The notes below the pieces were generated by a model, which had not been told where the DNA came from, searched no databases, and worked only from the letters and a program-made list of their open reading frames with translations. Positions 7,170 to 10,602 of a stretch of 10,602 nucleotides of DNA are shown in pieces. The stretch comes from Candidatus Izemoplasma sp. (GTDB taxonomy: Bacteria; Bacillota_I; Bacilli_A; Izemoplasmatales; Izemoplasmataceae): positions 1 to 10,602 of the forward strand of contig SKGG01000015.1 in assembly GCA_007117565.1 (NCBI GenBank), written 5' to 3'. The translations under genes and the position numbers were made by a program. Every line of letters begins with the position of its first letter. Positions within the stretch are counted from its first letter, which is position 1.

Positions 7170-7179
7170 GACTTGTCAA
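7155..7179 (+). repeat. Imperfect inverted repeat spanning the methyltransferase stop and the rimP -35 box
   Basis: TTGAC-AC-AAG (7155-7164) can pair with CTTGTCAA (7172-7179), giving 8 base pairs with a two-base bulge and a 7-base loop. The right arm contains the -35 element of the rimP promoter. There is no T-run after it, so it is not an intrinsic terminator. It may be an operator or chance. Confidence 0.3.
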
Positions 7180-7201
7180 GCGTGAGAAAGTGTGCTATCA
7201 T
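7173..7201 (+). promoter_or_regulatory. Sigma-A-type promoter of the rimP-nusA-infB operon
   Basis: TTGTCA (7173-7178) and TATCAT (7196-7201) are separated by exactly 17 bases, and a TGC directly precedes the -10, making it extended. It begins 4 bases after the upstream stop codon. Transcription should start near 7208, giving a leader of about 60 bases before rimP. This is the best-matched promoter in the window. Confidence 0.8.
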
Positions 7202-7220
7202 ATTTACGCATATGGGTTAG

Positions 7221-7250
7221 AGGAGTGGGTCAGCGCCCACTCTTTTCTTT
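7221..7250 (+). terminator. Terminator-like leader hairpin of rimP (possible attenuator)
   Basis: GAGTGGG (7223-7229) pairs with CCCACTC (7236-7242), extendable by an A-U and a G-U pair to about 9 bp (7221-7244), with a 6-base loop. It is followed directly by TTTTCTTT, an interrupted U-tract. It lies inside the leader, between the promoter and the rimP ribosome binding site. It could stop read-through from selO and trmH and could also attenuate the operon. No competing antiterminator fold was seen. Confidence 0.6.
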
Positions 7251-7257
7251 GCCAAAT

Positions 7258-7265
7258 AAGGAGGG
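7258..7265 (+). promoter_or_regulatory. Ribosome binding site of rimP
   Basis: AAGGAGGG precedes two adjacent ATG codons at 7267 and 7270. The GGAGG core is only 2 bases from the first and 5 from the second, so 7270 is the likelier start. Confidence 0.7.
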
Positions 7266-7269
7266 TATG

Positions 7270-7704
7270 ATGGACAAACTGACACAATTAATACATCGTG
7301 TGGTGGAAAGTGAAGGCTACTTTGTCTACGCCATTACGCTTGGTCCAAAAGATGGTGAACAGACGCTTGTGGTTGACATTGAAGGCGTTGGCTATTTAGG
7401 CATCGACGATGTCGTTAAAGTCAATCAAGCCCTATCTTTAGCGCTTGACGATCATGAAGATTTGATTGCTGGGAGCTACCAGCTTGAAGTCGGTTCTGCG
7501 GATCCTGAGCGTGAGCTACACACCCTTGAACAAATGAAACGAGCGGTGGGTCGGTGGGTCGTTGTGACCACCCATGAACAAACCATCGAAGGCGGCTTAG
7601 ATTCGGTCACACGTGACACCATCCAAGTCACCACTAAAAAGAAAAAACAACACACGATTCACCACGCCGACATTACGATGTTGCGTTTGGCGATTCATTT
7701 CTAG
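7270..7704 (+). CDS. rimP: Ribosome maturation factor RimP
   Basis: This 144-residue protein of the RimP/YlxS family assists late maturation of the 30S subunit in the cytosol. The family signature YxLEVxS...RxL appears as YQLEVGSADPEREL at residues 70-83. The usual Ser-Pro-Gly of that loop reads Gly-Ser-Ala-Asp here. The N-terminal alpha/beta domain covers about 1-82 and the C-terminal SH3-like domain about 88-144, including a KKKK run at 123-126. Length is close to the usual 150 or so. A longer reading frame opening at GTG 7192 is rejected because the promoter -10 lies inside it. It is the first gene of the operon. Its TAG stop is embedded in the nusA ribosome binding site, a common sign of coupled translation, and direct linkage to nusA is the classic arrangement for this gene. 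Confidence 0.9.
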   Translation: MDKLTQLIHRVVESEGYFVYAITLGPKDGEQTLVVDIEGVGYLGIDDVVKVNQALSLALDDHEDLIAGSYQLEVGSADPERELHTLEQMKRAVGRWVVVTTHEQTIEGGLDSVTRDTIQVTTKKKKQHTIHHADITMLRLAIHF

Positions 7705-7714
7705 GAGGACCACC

Positions 7715-8818
7715 ATGCAATCAAAACCATTTTTTGAAGCGCTTGAAGCAATCACTCATGAGCGCGGATTAGAAAAAGAAAAAGTCTTAGAGGTGTTTGA
7801 AAAAGGTCTTTTAAACGCGTATAAAAAGCATTTTCAAACGCAAGACGTTGTCCGTGTTGAGTTCAATGAAGACCGCAATGAAATTCAGATGTATTGTGAT
7901 TATCTCGTCGTTGAAGAAGACACCGATGAACCGAATCAAATCAGTTTGAGCGACGCCCGTAAAGAACGTAAAACGATCAAAATTGGGGAGACGCTCACGA
8001 CGCGTGTTTCACCTAAAGATTTTGGACGTATTGCGGCCGTGTCAACCAAACAAATGTTAACACAAGGTCTTAAAACCCTCGAACGTGAAAAAATCTACGA
8101 ACATTTCCGCGATCAAGAAGGGGAAATGACCTCAGCTGAAATTGTTGCGATTAATAAAGATTACATCACGCTTGAGATGGCGATGGGCTTAGAAACATCC
8201 TTGCCTCGTAAAGAGCTTTTAAAGAGCGATGAAATTCGTATAGGTTCACGCATCAAGGTGTATGTTTCTAAAGTTGAAATGACCCCAAAAGGCCCTAAAG
8301 TCTATGTCTCGCGGAACGATAAAAATCTCGTGAAACGTCTCATTGAACAAATGACCCCTGAGATCACCGATGGGACCATTGAAATCATGGGCCTTGCTAG
8401 AGACGCGGGTTCTCGTAGTAAAGTGGCCGTGTATTCCCACGATGAAAACGTCGACCCTGTCGGCGCCGTTGTCGGGTATAAAGGCAACCGCATCAAAGAA
8501 GTGTTAGAAGCGTTACAAGGGGAGCGCGTCGACGTTTACGCTTGGAGTAACGATCCAGTCGAACTCGTTAAAAACGCGATGGCCCCAGCCAAAGTGCATG
8601 CGATCAACACCGACAAAAAAGAAAAAACAGCGCTCGTGATTGTTGAAGACATTGATTTTACTTCAGCGATCGGTTCTAAAGGCCAAAACGTTCGTCTAGC
8701 GGCGCAATCGAGTGGCTACAAAATTGACATTAAGTCTATTTCTGACGCGGCTGAACTTGAGATTGACTACACCCCTTTAAGTGAAGAAGGTGATGAGGAT
8801 GCCGACGAAACCGCGTAA
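7715..8818 (+). CDS. nusA: Transcription termination/antitermination factor NusA
   Basis: This 367-residue protein, near the 371 of B. subtilis NusA, binds RNA polymerase and nascent RNA to control pausing, intrinsic termination and antitermination. The N-terminal polymerase-binding domain spans about 1-125 and an S1 domain about 135-200 (ending VYVSR). KH1 is about 205-280, with GSRSKVAV at 232-239 and DPVGAVVGYKGNRI at 247-260. KH2 is about 285-345, with AIGSKGQNVRLAAQ at 318-331. It ends in a short acidic tail (EEGDEDADETA) and lacks the C-terminal acidic repeats of proteobacterial NusA, as expected for Bacillota. The ATG at 7715 has AGGAGG at 7703-7708, 6 bases away and overlapping the rimP stop. 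The acidic tail codons double as the ribosome binding site and first codons of ylxR. Confidence 0.96.
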   Translation: MQSKPFFEALEAITHERGLEKEKVLEVFEKGLLNAYKKHFQTQDVVRVEFNEDRNEIQMYCDYLVVEEDTDEPNQISLSDARKERKTIKIGETLTTRVSPKDFGRIAAVSTKQMLTQGLKTLEREKIYEHFRDQEGEMTSAEIVAINKDYITLEMAMGLETSLPRKELLKSDEIRIGSRIKVYVSKVEMTPKGPKVYVSRNDKNLVKRLIEQMTPEITDGTIEIMGLARDAGSRSKVAVYSHDENVDPVGAVVGYKGNRIKEVLEALQGERVDVYAWSNDPVELVKNAMAPAKVHAINTDKKEKTALVIVEDIDFTSAIGSKGQNVRLAAQSSGYKIDIKSISDAAELEIDYTPLSEEGDEDADETA

Positions 8819-9074
8819 AATTCCTTTAAGAAAATGTGTTGTGAGTCAAGAACGGCTTCCTAAAAAACAACTCTTGCGTGTGGTGGCCAATAAAGAAGGT
8901 GAGATCATCTTCGATTTATCCGGCAAAGCGAATGGTCGGGGTGCGTACGTTAAAAACAGTGAAGACGTCATCTTAAAAGCCAAACAAAAAGATCTTATTG
9001 GTCGTCACCTTGGTGTGACGGTCCCAGAAGAAATTTATGACGCCTTATACCGTTATGCCCAAGACCACATTTAA
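8799..9074 (+). CDS. ylxR: YlxR/RnpM-family RNA-binding protein
   Basis: This is a 91-residue small basic protein of the YlxR (DUF448) family. In B. subtilis the family member has been described as RnpM, which binds and modulates RNase P RNA; that role is carried over by homology only. The signature RKCVVSQERLPKKQLLRVV (residues 11-29) and NGRGAYV (near 46-52) are present. The chosen ATG at 8799 has AAGGTG (8787-8792) 6 bases upstream and overlaps the end of nusA by 20 bp. GTG at 8781, GTG at 8790 and ATG at 8793 are in-frame alternatives with poorer spacing. Position between nusA and ylxQ is the conserved Bacilli order and strengthens the assignment. Confidence 0.9.
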   Translation: MPTKPRKIPLRKCVVSQERLPKKQLLRVVANKEGEIIFDLSGKANGRGAYVKNSEDVILKAKQKDLIGRHLGVTVPEEIYDALYRYAQDHI

Positions 9075-9345
9075 CGTTCAAACCTTAGGGTTAGCGTTAC
9101 GCGCAGGGAAACTGATTCATGGCGAAGAAGCCGTCTTAGAAGGCTTTCGTAAGTACCCTCATTATTATGTGTTTATGGCCTCCGATGCGGGTGCCAACAT
9201 TCAAAAAAAAATCCAACAAAAAGCATTTCATTATGATACACCCATCAATCAATCGTTTGATCGTCAAACCCTCAGTAAAGCACTGGGTAAAGAGCGCACC
9301 GTGTGCGCTTTAATCGACGAGGGCTTTATTAAAACGATCGGTTGA
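9055..9345 (+). CDS. ylxQ: YlxQ, L7Ae-family ribosomal-protein-like RNA-binding protein
   Basis: This is a 96-residue (or 102) protein of the L7Ae/L30e/S12e/Gadd45 family. B. subtilis YlxQ and YbxF are kink-turn RNA binders. The family opening reads [19 protein letters not shown], followed by a [15 protein letters not shown] segment matching the conserved (A/S)xDAxxNxxKK core, then a TPI segment. It overlaps the end of ylxR by 20 bp if it starts at 9055, or by 38 bp if it starts at the in-frame ATG 9037. Neither has a strong ribosome binding site, although a weak AGAAG lies 6 bases before 9037, so coupling to ylxR translation is likely and the start is uncertain. The stop is TGA at 9343-9345. 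Confidence 0.88.
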   Translation: MPKTTFNVQTLGLALRAGKLIHGEEAVLEGFRKYPHYYVFMASDAGANIQKKIQQKAFHYDTPINQSFDRQTLSKALGKERTVCALIDEGFIKTIG

Positions 9346-9357
9346 GGGTCCACAGAA

Positions 9358-9365
9358 AGAGGTGA
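9358..9365 (+). promoter_or_regulatory. Ribosome binding site of infB
   Basis: AGAGGTGA lies 5 bases before the ATG at 9371, within the 25-base gap after the ylxQ stop. It fixes the infB start. Confidence 0.8.
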
Positions 9366-9370
9366 CTGGT

Positions 9371-10602
9371 ATGAGTAAACGTCCTACCAATAAACCACAA
9401 AATCGTCGCCGTAAAGGCAAACCAAAAAATACCGCAAAACCACCGAAACTTAAAAAACTCCCAGAGTTTTTAAAGTATCAAAAAGACATGACTGTCGGGG
9501 AGATTGCTGAGTTCATCGGTCGTCCAGCGACCGATGTGATTAAGCGTCTGATGAAACTTGGCGTCATGGCTGCTCAGACTCAAACCATCGATTATGATAC
9601 CGCAGAACTGCTCATGGATGATTATGGCATTGGCATTGAACATGCGGCTTATTCCGATGAGACCCGATTTGAGGATATTCCGATTGAAGATGATCCTAAA
9701 GACTTAGTCTTACGTCCACCTGTTGTCACCATCATGGGGCACGTTGATCACGGGAAAACCACCCTCTTAGATACGATCCGTAATGCTCGTGTCACTGCAG
9801 GCGAAGCCGGCGGCATCACGCAGCACATTGGGGCCTATACCTTTGATTATAATGGTCAACCCATTACCTTCATTGATACCCCAGGCCATGCGGCCTTTAC
9901 GGAAATGCGTGCACGCGGGGCTTCGATCACCGACATGACCATTTTAGTGGTCGCAGCGGACGATGGCGTGATGCCACAAACACGCGAAGCTATCGATCAT
10001 GCGAAAGCCGCAAAAGTCCCCATCATTGTGGCCATTAACAAGATGGATAAACCAGGTGTGAATCCTGATCGTGTCAAGCAAGAGCTCACCGAGTTTGATC
10101 TTGTCCCCGAAGAATGGGGCGGACAAACCCTGTTTGTCGAAATTTCCGCACTCAAAGGCGATAACATTGAAGAGTTGTTAGAAAACATCGTGTTAACCGC
10201 GGAAGTGGAAGAGCTAAAAGCCAATCCTAAACGTCTAGCGTTAGGGTCGGTCATCGAAGCGAAACTCGATAAAGGCCGTGGACCGGTCGCAACGTTACTC
10301 GTTCAAAACGGGACGCTTAAAACAGGCGATGCGTTTGTCGTGGGCGACACGTATGGTAAAGTCCGTGCGATGGTCGATGATTTAGGGAAACAACTCTCTG
10401 AAGCAGGCCCCTCTCAAGCGGTCGAAGTCATTGGCTTACAAGACGTGCCTCAAGCGGGGGATGCGTTTAAAGTGTACGCCGATGAAAAAGAAGCACGTCA
10501 AATCGCGGAAGCCCGTGCGCACCGTACGTGGAAAGAAGAGCGTGGTGTAGGTAAGGCCGTCAGTTTAGATGACATGTTTTCCACAATGGGTGACAGCAAA
10601 GA
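9371..10602 (+). CDS. infB: Translation initiation factor IF-2 (partial, runs off the right edge)
   Basis: The window shows 410 codons of this GTPase, which positions initiator fMet-tRNA on the 30S subunit and drives subunit joining. A short basic N-terminus (1-36) leads into one IF2_N-type helical domain (about 38-90). The G domain has G1 GHVDHGKT (123-130), G2 GGIT (147-150), G3 DTPGHA (169-174), G4 NKMD (223-226) and G5 SAL (259-261). The beta-barrel domain II begins near 290. The G domain starts only about 115 residues in, far earlier than in E. coli IF2 and earlier than in B. subtilis, as seen in mollicute IF2. The frame is open to the last base, so the fMet-tRNA-binding domains lie outside. 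It is the last visible gene of the rimP operon. Confidence 0.97.
   Translation, partial: MSKRPTNKPQNRRRKGKPKNTAKPPKLKKLPEFLKYQKDMTVGEIAEFIGRPATDVIKRLMKLGVMAAQTQTIDYDTAELLMDDYGIGIEHAAYSDETRFEDIPIEDDPKDLVLRPPVVTIMGHVDHGKTTLLDTIRNARVTAGEAGGITQHIGAYTFDYNGQPITFIDTPGHAAFTEMRARGASITDMTILVVAADDGVMPQTREAIDHAKAAKVPIIVAINKMDKPGVNPDRVKQELTEFDLVPEEWGGQTLFVEISALKGDNIEELLENIVLTAEVEELKANPKRLALGSVIEAKLDKGRGPVATLLVQNGTLKTGDAFVVGDTYGKVRAMVDDLGKQLSEAGPSQAVEVIGLQDVPQAGDAFKVYADEKEARQIAEARAHRTWKEERGVGKAVSLDDMFSTMGDSK

Noticed and set aside
7192..7269. GTG-started extension of rimP by 26 residues
   Set aside because: It would begin within the promoter, and the terminator-like hairpin and ribosome binding site fall inside it.
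7613..7714. Extension of nusA by 34 residues into rimP
   Set aside because: A strong AGGAGG site places the start at 7715, and the family N-terminus begins there; the extra residues are rimP read in another frame.
9997..10254. Open frame of 85 codons on the minus strand inside infB
   Set aside because: It lies fully antisense to the conserved GTPase domain of infB, including the NKMD region, so it is a shadow.
1..10602. tRNA or rRNA genes, CRISPR arrays, insertion sequences, phage genes, toxin-antitoxin pairs
   Set aside because: Nearly all the sequence is accounted for by long coding frames, and the few intergenic gaps are too short and show no such structures.

Overview
The window looks like chromosomal housekeeping DNA from a low-to-mid-GC Bacillota/Mycoplasmatota-type bacterium (Acholeplasmatales, Izemoplasmatales or Erysipelotrichia-like). 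The pointers are strong AGGAGG ribosome binding sites, the Bacilli gene order rimP-nusA-ylxR-ylxQ-infB, an unusually short IF2 N-terminus, and tight gene packing. TGA is used as a stop twice and tryptophan is TGG, so the standard bacterial code applies rather than the mycoplasma code. The genus cannot be fixed from this sequence alone.

Region 1 (1-94) holds the last 19 codons of an unidentified plus-strand gene and a 12-bp terminator hairpin. The terminator is shared by convergent transcripts. Region 2 (92-4896, minus strand) is a two-gene operon with an ATGA stop/start overlap. Its first gene (2941-4896) encodes a soluble protein built as flavodiiron-like metallo-beta-lactamase fold, helical linker and coiled coil, GGDEF fold, then C-terminal receiver. 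Each of the three recognisable signalling or catalytic domains has lost its key residues. Its second gene (92-2944) encodes a 950-residue membrane protein that joins a cytosolic HEAT-like helical region to a processive family-2 glycosyltransferase with all catalytic motifs intact. The pair reads as an exopolysaccharide synthase with a dedicated pseudo-signalling partner. This is the most novel-looking part of the window.

Region 3 (4897-5010) is a 114-bp divergent promoter region. Region 4 (5011-7169, plus strand) holds selO, a protein AMPylator-family gene that is probably read from a leaderless mRNA, followed 8 bp later by a SpoU/TrmH-family RNA 2'-O-ribose methyltransferase.

Region 5 (7173 to the end) is the rimP-nusA-ylxR-ylxQ-infB transcription/translation operon, driven by a good sigma-A-type promoter. 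Its short leader contains a terminator-like hairpin with an interrupted U-tract, a possible attenuator. The genes are linked by overlaps or by Shine-Dalgarno sites that span the previous stop, and infB runs off the right edge. No tRNA, rRNA, CRISPR array, insertion sequence or phage gene was seen, and no gene-free stretch exceeds about 115 bases.
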